The notes: a model not told the origin generated them from the letters alone. Positions 52,210 to 61,313 are shown, counted from the first letter of the stretch. The stretch is 64,000 bases of DNA from Streptomyces wuyuanensis (GCF_900103455.1 NZ_FNHI01000001.1:434001-498000); one strand, 5' to 3'. A program made the numbers and translations.

Positions 52210-54707
52210 CCGCCAACACCGACCACGCCCACGTCCGGACCGGCCACGGGACCCCGCGCTGGCGGGACACCTCCCTGGACGCCGGGACCCGCGCCGACGC
52301 CCTCATCGCGGAGATGACCCTGCGGGAGAAGATCGCACAGCTCTTCGGCGTCTGGGTCGGCGCGTCCGACGAAGGCGGCGAAGTCGCCCCCCACCAGCAC
52401 GACATGGAAGAGGCGGTGGACCTGGAGGAGCTGCTGCCGTACGGCCTCGGCCAACTGACCCGGCCCTTCGGCACCGCCCCGGTCGACCCGGCGCTCGGGG
52501 CCCTCTCGCTGATGCGGACACAGCGGACGATCGCGGCGGCGAATCGTTTCGGCATTCCGGCCCTCGCCCACGAGGAATGCCTGGCGGGCTTCGCCGCCTG
52601 GGGCGCCACCGCCTACCCCGTACCCCTGTCGTGGGGTGCCACCTTCGACCCCGCGCTGATCCGGGAGATGGCCGCCGCCATCGGCCGCGACATGCGCGCG
52701 GTCGGCGTCCACCAGGGCCTCGCGCCGGTCCTCGACGTCGTGCGCGACGCGCGGTGGGGCCGGGTGGAGGAGACCATCGGCGAGGACCCGTATCTCGTCG
52801 GCACCGTCGCCACCGCCTACGTCCAGGGGCTGGAGTCCGCGGGCATCGTCGCGACCCTGAAGCATTTCGCCGGCTACTCCGCCTCCCGCGCGGGCCGGAA
52901 CCTCGCCCCGGTCGGCATGGGCGCGCGCGAGCGAGCCGACGTCATCCTGCCGCCGTTCGAGATGGCGGTGCGGGAGAGCGGCGTCCGCTCGGTCATGCAC
53001 GCCTACACCGACACCGACGGCATCCCCTCCGCGGCCGACGAACGGCTGTTGACGGGTCTGCTCAGGGACGCCTGGGGCTTCACCGGCACCGTCGTCGCCG
53101 ACTACTTCGGCATCGCCTTCCTCAAGACGCTGCACGGGGTGGCCGGCACGTTCGGCGAGGCGGCGGGCGCGGCCCTCGCGGCCGGCGTGGACGTGGAGCT
53201 GCCGACGGTCAAGGCGTTCGGCGATCCGCTGCTGGACGCCGTGACCGGCGGGAGGGTGCCGGAGGCACTGGTGGACCGCGCGGTGCGGCGGGTCCTGGTC
53301 CAGAAGGCCGAGCTCGGACTGCTCGACCCCGACTGGAGCCCGCGGCCGCCCGCGCTGATCGGTCCGGGCCCGTACCGCCGCGAGGTACCCGGGGCGCACG
53401 GCACACCCGGCACGCCCGCCCCGGACGGCGGTGCGGTCCCGGGCCCGGACACGGCCCCCGACGACGGCGCGGAACGCGGCTCGGTGCACCTGGACCCCGA
53501 CGCCAACCGTGCCCTGGCCCGGCGCGTCGCCGAACGGGCGGTCGTCCTCCTCCACAACGACGGCACGCTGCCCCTCTCCCCGGCCCACGCCCCCGGCCGG
53601 ACCGCCGCGCCGGCCAGGATCGCGCTGATCGGCCCCAACGCCGAGTCCCCCACGGCCGTCCTGGGCTGCTACGCCTTCCCGGTCCATGTCGGGGGGAAGC
53701 ATCCCGGGGTCCCGCTCGGCATCGAACTCCCCACCCTGCGCGAGGCGCTGGCCGCGGAGTTCCCGGACAGCGAGATCGTGGTCGCGGCGGGCGCGACCGT
53801 CGACGGCACCGGCACCGACGGCTTCGCGGAGGCCGCGGCGGCGGCCCGTGACGCGGACGTCGTGGTGGCCGCGCTCGGCGACCGCGCCGGGCTCTTCGGC
53901 CGCGGCACCAGCGGCGAGGGCTGCGACGCCGAGTCGCTGGCCCTGCCCGGTGTCCAGCAGCAGTTGCTCGACCTGCTCCTCGCCACCGGTACGCCCGTCG
54001 TGGTGACGCTGCTGGCCGGACGGCCCTACGCGCTCGGCCGGGCGGCCACCGGGTCCGCCGCCGTCGTCCAGTCCTTCTTCCCCGGTGAGGAGGGCACGAC
54101 GGCCATCGCCTCGGTGCTCAGCGGCCGGGTGGCACCGTCCGGACGGCTCCCGGTGAGCGTTCCGCGCCACCCCGGGGCGCAGCCCTCCACCTATCTCGCG
54201 GCCCGCCTCGGGCACTCCAGCGAGGTGTCCAGCATCGACCCGACACCGGCGTTCGGCTTCGGGCACGGCCTGACGTACACCACATTCGAGTGGAGCGGCC
54301 TCGCCGCCGACGGCCACGAGGCCGCCACGGACGGCGAGTTCGGGCTGGAGTTCACCGTCCGCAACACCGGGCCCCGCGAGGGCACCGAGCTGGTCCAGCT
54401 GTATCTGCACGATCCGGTCGCCTCGGTGGTGCAGCCCGTCCAGCGGCTGATCGGCTACGCACGGCTGGAGCTCGAGCCCGGGCAGGCGGTACGGGTCCGC
54501 GCCACGGTACCCGCGGACCTGGCTTCGTTCACCGGCCGCGACGGCCGCCGCATCGTCGAACCGGGCGAGCTGGAGCTGCGGTTCTCCGCGTCCAGCACGG
54601 AGCCGCGGCTCGTCGCGCGGGTCACGCTCACCGGTCCCGTACGCGAGGTGGACCACCGGCGCGAACTGCACACCGCGTTCCGCACGGAGCCCGCACCGGC
54701 GCGGTGA
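52206..54707 (+). CDS. bxlA: GH3 family beta-xylosidase/beta-glucosidase
   Basis: An 833-residue cytosolic glycoside hydrolase family 3 enzyme; no signal peptide is visible. The N-terminal TIM barrel has GVHQGLAPVLDVVRDARWGRVEETIGEDPYLVG and the KHF motif (TLKHFAGYS). The nucleophile is Asp299 in GTVVADYFGIAF. The alpha/beta sandwich starts about residue 430 (RVAERAVVLLHNDGTLPL), and a fibronectin III-like domain ends the protein (FTVRNTGPREGTELVQLYL). It should cut imported xylobiose to xylose. The barrel-sandwich linker has a low-complexity insertion (about 385-425) rich in Gly, Pro and Asp. The GTG start overlaps the bxlG stop. Confidence 0.88.
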   Translation: MTANTDHAHVRTGHGTPRWRDTSLDAGTRADALIAEMTLREKIAQLFGVWVGASDEGGEVAPHQHDMEEAVDLEELLPYGLGQLTRPFGTAPVDPALGALSLMRTQRTIAAANRFGIPALAHEECLAGFAAWGATAYPVPLSWGATFDPALIREMAAAIGRDMRAVGVHQGLAPVLDVVRDARWGRVEETIGEDPYLVGTVATAYVQGLESAGIVATLKHFAGYSASRAGRNLAPVGMGARERADVILPPFEMAVRESGVRSVMHAYTDTDGIPSAADERLLTGLLRDAWGFTGTVVADYFGIAFLKTLHGVAGTFGEAAGAALAAGVDVELPTVKAFGDPLLDAVTGGRVPEALVDRAVRRVLVQKAELGLLDPDWSPRPPALIGPGPYRREVPGAHGTPGTPAPDGGAVPGPDTAPDDGAERGSVHLDPDANRALARRVAERAVVLLHNDGTLPLSPAHAPGRTAAPARIALIGPNAESPTAVLGCYAFPVHVGGKHPGVPLGIELPTLREALAAEFPDSEIVVAAGATVDGTGTDGFAEAAAAARDADVVVAALGDRAGLFGRGTSGEGCDAESLALPGVQQQLLDLLLATGTPVVVTLLAGRPYALGRAATGSAAVVQSFFPGEEGTTAIASVLSGRVAPSGRLPVSVPRHPGAQPSTYLAARLGHSSEVSSIDPTPAFGFGHGLTYTTFEWSGLAADGHEAATDGEFGLEFTVRNTGPREGTELVQLYLHDPVASVVQPVQRLIGYARLELEPGQAVRVRATVPADLASFTGRDGRRIVEPGELELRFSASSTEPRLVARVTLTGPVREVDHRRELHTAFRTEPAPAR

Positions 54708-54712
54708 ACCGG

Positions 54713-54756
54713 GCCGTGCGCATCCGGCCCGGCGGTTCCGGCCGGGCGCGCACGGC
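54713..54756. terminator. Terminator hairpin after bxlA
   Basis: GCCGTGCGC (54713-54721) pairs with GCGCACGGC (54748-54756), with an inner CCGG-rich extension. It starts 6 bases past the bxlA stop and ends the bxlEFGA operon. Confidence 0.65.
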
Positions 54757-54911
54757 GCCGGACCGTCCGGCAGGTCCGGTGGCGCCCGGCGAACGGGCGG
54801 CGCGGGGCCGCCCCGCGCAGCGGCGTCGGGTGCCGGCGCCGCGCGCACCGGCCCGCCCCACGGCGCGGGGCGGGCCTGCGGCGTCCGGCGACGCCGCGCC
54901 GTCAGGCGGGC

Positions 54912-56024
54912 TCAGGGGGCCGAGCGGCGCATTCCGGCCGGCGCGAGTGCCCGGTCCAGCGGCTCCGTGCGGGAGGCCGGAACCAGGTCCCACCACCAGG
55001 AGATCGACGGGATGTCGAGCGGATCGGTGCTGTCGTCCGTCGGCACGTCGGAGAAGGACGACGACAGGGCGGCCGGGTCGTCCGGGGTGGTGTAGCGCAG
55101 GGAGCTGACGCTCCAGTCCTGGGTCGCCCTGATGAAGGCGGACAGCGCGCCCACGTACTGCCGGACCTGGGGGCTGCCCTCGTCCTCCAGCTTCGCGCGC
55201 AGGCTCAGGAACAGGCACATCACCCGGTCGCGCTGGGCTATCGCCCGGGTCAGCGCCTGGTCCGGGCTCAGCCCGTACTCGTGCTCGAGGACCCGGATGA
55301 CGTTGAGGTAGTAGTTCGTACCCCTGCTCTCCTTGTGGTGGGAGTAGATGTCGTTGTCCCACGTGGTGATGAACGAGGTCATCTCGGCGGCGGCGCGCAC
55401 GGCCTTGCTGTCGCGCTCGTGCGGCTGGAGCTCGTAGCCGTACCCCATCTCCAGGAAAGGCTGCACCACGGACGTCGCGCCGTCGTACAGCCGCATCAGC
55501 GCGTAGTCGCTCAGGCCGGGAATCCGGCCCGCGGCCCGGTGCTCGGCCTCCCACACCACGGCGAAGAAGTACTCGCGCAGGGTGTCCACCCAGCGCCCGG
55601 CCTGCAGGGCGGTTCCCCAGCGGGAGACCCGCAGCGTCAGGTCCCGCAGGCTCTCGGCGATGGGGTCGTCGGTGAGCAGCGGAGCCTCCGGGTTCTGCGC
55701 GATGCGCAGCAGCCGGTGGAGGGCGGCGGCGAGTTCGCCCGGCCTGATGCCCAGGCTGCCCTCCTCGCAGTAGCCGTCGTCCACCCCGAAGAGCCAGATG
55801 ACGAAGTCGGAGAGGAGGGAGACGACCTCCTCCCGGCCTTCGGGGAGGATGCGGGAGGCGAACACGCCGATGTCCTGTGTGACGAGGCGACTTCGCCACT
55901 CCGGCGATCCGATGTCGTACGTGTCCGCCCAGGCCGCGGTCCTGGCGTCGATGGCGGCGTGGTTGGGGTGCACGGCGGGCGGGATGGGAGCGTAGATGGG
56001 GGGAACTGCCAGGGCAGGCCTCAC
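54912..56024 (-). CDS. Class I terpene synthase, selina-4(15),7(11)-diene synthase-like
   Basis: A 370-residue bacterial sesquiterpene cyclase acting on farnesyl diphosphate. The Asp-rich metal motif is DDGYCE with Asp82, Asp83 and Glu87. The NSE triad is Asn224, Ser228 and Glu232 (NDIYSHHKE), with Lys231. The effector triad positions Arg178, Asp181 and Gly182 are present (LMRLYDG). The C-terminal RYTTPDDP brings the pyrophosphate-sensing Arg-Tyr. Residue numbers and long stretches agree with the selinadiene synthase of Streptomyces pristinaespiralis as I recall it. The GTG at 56024 has AAAGGGA upstream. No prenyltransferase or tailoring gene is adjacent. Confidence 0.87.
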   Translation of the reverse strand: MRPALAVPPIYAPIPPAVHPNHAAIDARTAAWADTYDIGSPEWRSRLVTQDIGVFASRILPEGREEVVSLLSDFVIWLFGVDDGYCEEGSLGIRPGELAAALHRLLRIAQNPEAPLLTDDPIAESLRDLTLRVSRWGTALQAGRWVDTLREYFFAVVWEAEHRAAGRIPGLSDYALMRLYDGATSVVQPFLEMGYGYELQPHERDSKAVRAAAEMTSFITTWDNDIYSHHKESRGTNYYLNVIRVLEHEYGLSPDQALTRAIAQRDRVMCLFLSLRAKLEDEGSPQVRQYVGALSAFIRATQDWSVSSLRYTTPDDPAALSSSFSDVPTDDSTDPLDIPSISWWWDLVPASRTEPLDRALAPAGMRRSAP

Positions 56025-56110
56025 TCTTGAGTCCCTTTCAGTTGTCGGCGCGCGCGGTCACTCTGGGGGGATGTACAGTCCATGGCCGGAACTGCACACA
56101 GAGTGATCAA

Positions 56111-56129
56111 CTACTAAGGCTCATAGTAG
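56111..56129. promoter_or_regulatory. AT-rich inverted repeat upstream of the terpene synthase gene
   Basis: CTACTA (56111-56116) and TAGTAG (56124-56129) flank AGGCTCA. The repeat lies 87 bases upstream of the terpene synthase start in an otherwise GC-rich gap (56025-56394) and may be an operator. The same gap holds the SulP terminator. Confidence 0.4.
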
Positions 56130-56300
56130 GGTGCGGATCTCGCCACTCCAAGAGGCCCTTGACGGCTGTGCGACGACGGGGGCCGTGGTCCGGGCCCGGC
56201 CTCCCCCGTCCCCATCGGGCGGCCGGCGCCCCCGGCGCTCCCCGCGGCTCCGTCCTGAGTCCCCGGCGCGCCGACCGGCCCGGGACGCCCCGAAGTGGAG

Positions 56301-56344
56301 ACGCCCCGGGCCGGCAGCGCCGGCCTTCTGCCGGCCCGGGGCGT
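56301..56344. terminator. Perfect 17-pair terminator after the SulP gene
   Basis: ACGCCCCGGGCCGGCAG (56301-56317) and CTGCCGGCCCGGGGCGT (56328-56344) form a perfect stem with a 10-base loop, 50 bases past the SulP gene stop on the minus strand. This is among the strongest hairpins in the window. Confidence 0.8.
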
Positions 56345-56394
56345 GTTCCTCCGGCCGGTGGCGCGTTCCCGGCCACCGGGACGGATCGGATTCC

Positions 56395-57951
56395 CTACGG
56401 CCGCGGCCCCTTGGGGCGGGATCCGGCCGGATCCCGGGCGGCCCGGCCCGCACCCCCGGCCGTCCCGGCGGCCCCCGGTCCGCCCAGGACGCCGGCCTCG
56501 GCGCCCGGCTGGGAGATGTGGGCGTTGCGCTCGTCGGCCCAGCCCTGCAGGGCGGTCATGCACGCGTGGTCCAGGTGGCGCACCCCGGAGATGTCGAGCT
56601 CCACATGACGCTGCGGCAGCGCCTCCAGGGTGTCCAGGATGCGGGGCAGCCGCAGGAACGTGGCGTTGCCGGTGAGCCGGACCCTTACCGGCCCGATGCC
56701 GCTGTCGGACACGGAGATGTGGACGTGGGACATGGCCCAGGCGGTCTTGACGACGGCCAGCAGCAGGCCGATGAGCACGCCTTCGAACATGTTCGTCGTC
56801 ACGATCGCCGCGGCCGTGACCACCAGGATGACCGCCTCGCCGCGGTGGTCCCGCCACAGCGGCCCGATCTCCTTGACCGGGATCAGCTTCCACCCCGCGT
56901 GGATGAGGACACCGGCGAGCGCGGCGGTCGGGACGTAGGACAGCGCCTGCGGCACGAAGGCCGCGAAGAGCAGCAGCCATACGCCGTGCAGCACCCGCGA
57001 GAGCTTGGTGCGCGCCCCGGCCTGGACGTTCGCGGAGCTGCGCACGATCACGGCGGTCATCGGCAGGGAGCCGAGCAGACCGCAGACGGTGTTCCCGGCG
57101 CCCTGAGCCATCAGCTCCTTGTCGTAGTCGGTGCGGCGGCCCGAGTGCAGCCGGTCGACGGCATTCGCGCTGAACAGGCTCTCGGCCGAGGCGATCAGCG
57201 CGAACGCCACGACCGTCGCCGCGAGCCCGACGTCGGCGAGGCGTGCCGCGTCGGACAGCCCGGGCGGCTGGATCGCGTGCAGCAGACCCGTGACCTCGAC
57301 CCGGGCGATGGGCAGGTCGAACAGGGCGGTCAGGGCGGTCGCGATGCCCACGGCGACGAGCGCCCCGGGCACCACCCGCGCCCGTCCCGAGACGCGCGGC
57401 CACACGGCGATGAGGCGTGCCGTGCCCACGCCCACCGCCAGGGCCAGCAGGGCGTTCTGCGAGGTGACGGTGGCGAGGACGAGCCGCGGCAGTCCCGCGA
57501 GGTCGGCCAGGCCGCCGCCCGGCGCCTTGGCGTCGGCCAGGGCGTAGAGCTGACCGGCGATCAGGACCAGGCCGATGCCGGCGAGCATGCCCTGCACGAC
57601 GGCCAGGGAGATCGCGCGGAACCAGCGGCCGAGCCGCAGGGCGCCGAGCACGAGCTGGATCACCCCGGCACCGAGCACGATCACGCCGAGCGCGGGCAGC
57701 CCGTACTCGGACACGGCTGTGAAGACGAGGACGGTCAGCCCCGCCGCGGGGCCGCTGACCTGGAGGCTGCTGCCGGGCAGCAGCCCGGTGACCAGACCGC
57801 CGACGATGCCGGTGATGAGGCCGAGTTCGGCCGGGACGCCGGAGGCGACGGCCACGCCCACGCACAGCGGCAGGGCGACGAGGAAGACGACGAGGGAGGC
57901 GGTGACATCGGCGCGGAGGTTGCGCCGGAGCTTCGAAGTGATCAGGGGCAT
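56395..57951 (-). CDS. SulP-family anion (bicarbonate/sulfate) transporter
   Basis: A 518-residue SulP transporter. The N-terminal helix bundle starts LRADVTASLVVFLVALPLCVGVAVASGVPAELGLITGIVGG, with SSLQVSGPAAGLTVLV, the anion-binding loop typical of the family. The C-terminal STAS domain (about 405-490) has RVRLTGNATFLRLPRILDTLEALPQRHVELDISGVRHLDHACMTAL. The last 40 residues are Gly/Ala/Pro-rich. A beta-carbonic anhydrase gene lies 109 bases upstream on the same strand. That pairing favours bicarbonate (BicA-like) as substrate rather than sulfate (inference). The ATG at 57951 has GAAAG upstream. Confidence 0.88.
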   Translation of the reverse strand: MPLITSKLRRNLRADVTASLVVFLVALPLCVGVAVASGVPAELGLITGIVGGLVTGLLPGSSLQVSGPAAGLTVLVFTAVSEYGLPALGVIVLGAGVIQLVLGALRLGRWFRAISLAVVQGMLAGIGLVLIAGQLYALADAKAPGGGLADLAGLPRLVLATVTSQNALLALAVGVGTARLIAVWPRVSGRARVVPGALVAVGIATALTALFDLPIARVEVTGLLHAIQPPGLSDAARLADVGLAATVVAFALIASAESLFSANAVDRLHSGRRTDYDKELMAQGAGNTVCGLLGSLPMTAVIVRSSANVQAGARTKLSRVLHGVWLLLFAAFVPQALSYVPTAALAGVLIHAGWKLIPVKEIGPLWRDHRGEAVILVVTAAAIVTTNMFEGVLIGLLLAVVKTAWAMSHVHISVSDSGIGPVRVRLTGNATFLRLPRILDTLEALPQRHVELDISGVRHLDHACMTALQGWADERNAHISQPGAEAGVLGGPGAAGTAGGAGRAARDPAGSRPKGPRP

Positions 57952-58060
57952 GGCGTTCTTTCGGGAGTTGAGGAAGGAACGTCGTGGGCATCCGGGCCGG
58001 AGCGGCCGGCAGCGCGGGGAGTGCGGCCGCCGGCGCCCGCGGCCGGGGTGCAGGCCCCGA

Positions 58061-58669
58061 TCACAGGGGCTGGAAGGTGCGTCCGTCCGGTGCGCAGGCC
58101 AGGACCTCACCCGACTCGACCGTGTAGAACCAGGCGTGCAGCCGCAGCCGGCCCGAGTCCAGCCGCCGGGCGACACACGGGTAGGTCCGCAGATGGTCCA
58201 GCTGGGTGAGCACGTGCCGCATCACCGCGGGCGTCAGGTCCTCGTCGGCCGGCGCCGCCGGTGCGGGCGCGCCGGCGCCGGTGCGGTGCCCGGCCCGGGT
58301 GAGCCAGCGCCGTACCAGCGGCATGCTCCGGACGTCCTGCTCCCGCAGCAGGCCCTGGACGGCGCCGCAGTGCGAGTGTCCGCACACGACGACGTCGGGG
58401 ACCTCCAGGGCCTCCAGCGCGAACTCCAGACTGCCCCCGACCGCGCAGGCCGCCTGCGGCTGCCAGGGGGGAACGATGTTCCCGGCGGTGCGCACCTCGA
58501 AGACGTCGCCGGGCCGGGCGCCGGTGATCAGGGAGGGGATCACCCGGGAGTCGGAACAGGTGATGAACAGCGCCTGGGGCCGCTGCCCCCGCGCGAGCGC
58601 CGCGTAGGCGTCCTGCTGGCCGGCGATCCGCGCGGGGAACTGCCGGGCGTGCTCGATGAGCGACTGCAT
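58061..58669 (-). CDS. Beta-carbonic anhydrase
   Basis: A 202-residue beta-class carbonic anhydrase with a complete zinc site: Cys38, Asp40 and Arg42 in CSDSR, then His98 and Cys101 in GHSHCGAV. It interconverts CO2 and bicarbonate in the cytoplasm. EVRTAGNIVPP is a conserved loop. A Gly/Ala/Pro-rich insertion (about 128-143) lies between the zinc core and the C-terminal helices. GAGG precedes the ATG by 9 bases. Its location directly upstream of the SulP transporter suggests joint bicarbonate supply or pH control. Confidence 0.92.
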   Translation of the reverse strand: MQSLIEHARQFPARIAGQQDAYAALARGQRPQALFITCSDSRVIPSLITGARPGDVFEVRTAGNIVPPWQPQAACAVGGSLEFALEALEVPDVVVCGHSHCGAVQGLLREQDVRSMPLVRRWLTRAGHRTGAGAPAPAAPADEDLTPAVMRHVLTQLDHLRTYPCVARRLDSGRLRLHAWFYTVESGEVLACAPDGRTFQPL

Positions 58670-58683
58670 GGTCGTACCTCGGT

Positions 58684-58719
58684 CTCTTCGATACGGAACG
58701 GGTCTGCTTCGTCGAAGAG
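58684..58719. promoter_or_regulatory. Inverted repeat in the leader of the carbonic anhydrase gene
   Basis: CTCTTCGA (58684-58691) and TCGAAGAG (58712-58719) form a perfect 8-base inverted repeat, separated by 20 bases. It lies 15-50 bases before the carbonic anhydrase start. It could be an operator or an RNA hairpin controlling the carbonic anhydrase-SulP operon. Confidence 0.45.
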
Positions 58720-58842
58720 GGGTGCGCCACGCCGGACCTGACGCCCGGTGAGGGGGCGTCGGCCGGCACCGGGACCCGTCCCGGGGCGCGCCGGGGCGTG
58801 CCCGGGCGGCTGGGGGAGGGTGTCCGGCGGCGCACCTGCCGG

Positions 58843-59241
58843 TCAGCAGCGGAACGACTGCAGGGTGCTCAGGGTCGGCGCCGGTGCGGCGCCCGGACTG
58901 CTGCTGTGTCTCGCGGTGCCGGCCGACGTGCCGGGCGGCGGGTCCGTCGTCTCGTCGGGGGCGCCGCCGCCGTGGCCGGTGTTGCCGTAGCCCGGGCCGG
59001 CGGGGGCCTGGGTGCCGAGCGGGGTGAGCCGCGAGGGATGGTTGCGCGGGTCGTACTCGTCGTGGTGGAGCCCGGCGCCGTCGGCGCGGACGACCACGAC
59101 CGCGGTGTGGGGGTTGCGGTTCTCGGTGGAGACGACGGCCGCCTCGGCCCGGGGCGGGTCAGGGGTGGTGCACAGCGGAGTCACCACGTGCAGCAGCACC
59201 GCGCAGATCAGCAGAATGCCCGCTGACACACGTGAGATCAC
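58843..59241 (-). CDS. Small secreted or membrane-tethered protein of unknown function
   Basis: A 132-residue protein with a hydrophobic N-terminus (SAGILLICAVLLHVVTPLC) that acts as a signal peptide or anchor. A Pro/Gly/Ser/Thr-rich, presumably disordered extracellular part follows, with DPPRAEAAVVSTENRNPHTAVVVVR and GTQAPAGPGYGNTGHGGG. The GTG at 59241 has GGAGTC 7 bases upstream. I do not recognise the family. It lies upstream of and on the same strand as carbonic anhydrase, but 173 bases apart, so it may be separate. Confidence 0.6.
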   Translation of the reverse strand: MISRVSAGILLICAVLLHVVTPLCTTPDPPRAEAAVVSTENRNPHTAVVVVRADGAGLHHDEYDPRNHPSRLTPLGTQAPAGPGYGNTGHGGGAPDETTDPPPGTSAGTARHSSSPGAAPAPTLSTLQSFRC

Positions 59242-59489
59242 TGCCGGACTCCTTGGATGTCAGTGCCGCGCCGGGCCGAACATTACCGTTCCTTTGCCTC
59301 ATTTTCCGGTTGATTCTTGCGGATTGTGCAGTATGTGGTGTTGTCAGCCTGGTTGGTCATGTGTTCGGCCGCCACCGGTGGGCGTCCGTTCGCGGTACGG
59401 CAAACGCCCTCCCGCCCTGGTCCTGAGGGGGCGTGACCGCCGCCCCGGGGGGCCTGACGCGGACCCGGCATGGACAAGGCGCGGGTTTC

Positions 59490-59665
59490 TGCGATGATGT
59501 CCGCCGTAACAGGCGACGGCGGAACGAGGAAGCCGGTGAGAATCCGGCGCGGTCCCGCCACTGTGATCGGCGAGCGGACCCCGAACGGACCACTGCCCGG
59601 ATGCGGGTGGGAAGGCCGGGGCGAGCGGTGACCCGAGAGCCAGGAGACTCACGCGGTCGCCTCCT
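59490..59665 (+). promoter_or_regulatory. Cobalamin riboswitch
   Basis: The leader has the conserved adenosylcobalamin core: AGCCGGTGAGAATCCGGCGC then CCCGCCACTGT (from about 59531 to 59563). The closing B12-box half is GAGCCAGGAGACTCAC near 59636-59651. Downstream, a CCTCC at 59660-59664 can pair with the GGGGAGG ribosome site at 59694-59700, giving a translation-off switch when cobalamin is bound. It controls the 2Fe-2S protein gene and probably the importer genes after it. The region 59242-59489 upstream is relatively AT-rich and holds its promoter. Confidence 0.9.
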
Positions 59666-59710
59666 CGAGCTGACTGGGGCGGATTTCCCCAGAGGGGAGG
59701 GCTTGTCGTC

Positions 59711-60100
59711 GTGCCCAGGAGGCCATTGGACACCGGTCCGGTGCCGTGCCGGATCGTGGTGTGCCGGGACTGCTGCTGCGGCAGTCCCAAGGTGACCGGA
59801 GTCGATCACGCGCGGCAGACCGCGCGTCTCGCCGAGCAGGCGCCGGTGCGGATCTCCGACTGTCTGGACGTGTGCGACCAGGCGAACGTCATCGTCGTAC
59901 AGCCCTCTGCCGAGGGGCGCGCCGCGGGCGGACGTCCGGCGTGGTTCGGTCTGGTGAACGACCAGGCCGCGACCGAGGACGTGGCCGCGTGGGTACGGGC
60001 CGGCGGCCCGGGCCTCGCCGAGATGCCGGAGATCCTCGGGCTGTACGCCTTCACCCCGCCGCGGCGCGTCCGTTCCGGGCCGCTCCGGGACGCCGGCTGA
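59711..60100 (+). CDS. Thioredoxin-like [2Fe-2S] ferredoxin under cobalamin control
   Basis: A 129-residue protein with the Cys pattern of thioredoxin-fold [2Fe-2S] ferredoxins: CRDCCCGSPK near residue 18, then ISDCLDVCDQANVIVVQP. A strand-helix ending in GLVNDQAATEDVAAWVRAGG follows. It begins at GTG 59711, just after the cobalamin riboswitch, so its level should fall when cobalamin is plentiful. A plausible role is electron supply for cobalamin reduction or for a B12-linked reductase. That role is inferred from the riboswitch and neighbours only. Confidence 0.78.
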   Translation: MPRRPLDTGPVPCRIVVCRDCCCGSPKVTGVDHARQTARLAEQAPVRISDCLDVCDQANVIVVQPSAEGRAAGGRPAWFGLVNDQAATEDVAAWVRAGGPGLAEMPEILGLYAFTPPRRVRSGPLRDAG

Positions 60101-60323
60101 GCCGGCTGCCCCTGCGGCGCACGACCGCTCCTGACGGACGTACGGCCGCATCCGGCGCACGTACGCCCGCTTCCGACTGACGCTCCACCACTTCCGTCGA
60201 CCGTACCGACCGTTCCTCCGGAGCGGCGCCCGGAATCCCGTCCCGGCTGTCCTGCCCGATGCGCGCACGGGCCGCCCGGACCCGGACGTCCTCCGGCTCC
60301 TTCGCGGTGAGAGGACCCACCTC

Positions 60324-61313
60324 ATGAAGGGCATACGCCCGACGCTTCTGCTGTCCGCTCTGATCTCGGCCGTGCTGGTGTCCGGCTGCGGGGCCCCTGG
60401 TGTCCGGGAGGGGGCCGCCCCGGCGGGTGGTGCCGCCGAGGGTTTCCCGGTCACGGTGTCGAACTGCGGTGTGAAGACGACGTATCAGCGTCCGCCGCGG
60501 CGGGCCGTGTCGCTGAACCAGCATGCGACGGAGGTGATGCTGGCGCTGGGTCTGGAGAAGTCGATGGTCGGTACGGGCTATCTCGACGACCGGATCCTGC
60601 CGGAGTACCAGGCGTCCTACGGCCGGATCAATGTGCTGGCGGAGGAGTACCCGTCGTTCGAGGATCTGCTGGCGGCCGAACCGGACTTCGTCTACGGGGG
60701 GTTCGCGAGCACGTTCGACGAGAAGGAGGGGCGCAGCCGGGCCGCGTTGGCGAAGGCGGGGATCGACTCGTATCTGAACGTCGAGGAGTGTCCGGCCGGT
60801 CCGGTGACGATGGCCACGATGGACGAGGAGATCCGTACCGTGGCGAAGGTGTTCGGTGTGCGGGACCGTGCCGAGCGGGAGTTGGAGCGGCTGCACGGCA
60901 CGCTGGACCGGGTCGGGGGCAGGGTTTCGGGTGTGAAGCCGGTCAGGGTCTTCGTGTACGACAGTGGCGACAAGACGGCTTTCACGGCGGGTGGGGCCGG
61001 GGTCGGCAATGAGATGATCAAGCGGGCGGGCGGGGTGAACCTCTTCGCGGATCTGGACAAGTCGTTCGGTGATGTGTCGTTCGAGCAGGTGGCGGAGCGT
61101 GCGCCCGAGGTGGTCGTGATCTACGACTACGGGGATCAGCCGGTCGAGGAGAAGAAGCGGTTCCTGCTGGCGAATCCGGCGCTGAAGGACGTTCCCGCGA
61201 TCAGGAACAAGCGGTTCGCGGTGCTGCCGTTGTCGTCGACGGTCCTGGGGGTGCGGGTGCCGGCCGGCGTCGAGTCCCTGGCCCGCCAGCTGCACCCGGA
61301 ACGCTTCAAGTGA
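60324..61313 (+). CDS. BtuF-like cobalamin-binding lipoprotein of an ABC importer
   Basis: A 329-residue class III solute-binding protein (BtuF/FepB type). The lipoprotein signal ends VSGCGAP, with lipid Cys22. The fold shows RRAVSLNQHATEVMLALGLEKSMVGTGY, then YPSFEDLLAAEPDFVYGG and GDVSFEQVAERAPEVVVIYDYG. It starts 223 bases after the riboswitch-controlled ferredoxin gene (AGAGGA ahead of ATG) and overlaps the permease gene by 4 bases. The riboswitch context favours a corrinoid over a siderophore. Codon use looks less GC-biased than in neighbouring genes. Confidence 0.82.
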   Translation: MKGIRPTLLLSALISAVLVSGCGAPGVREGAAPAGGAAEGFPVTVSNCGVKTTYQRPPRRAVSLNQHATEVMLALGLEKSMVGTGYLDDRILPEYQASYGRINVLAEEYPSFEDLLAAEPDFVYGGFASTFDEKEGRSRAALAKAGIDSYLNVEECPAGPVTMATMDEEIRTVAKVFGVRDRAERELERLHGTLDRVGGRVSGVKPVRVFVYDSGDKTAFTAGGAGVGNEMIKRAGGVNLFADLDKSFGDVSFEQVAERAPEVVVIYDYGDQPVEEKKRFLLANPALKDVPAIRNKRFAVLPLSSTVLGVRVPAGVESLARQLHPERFK

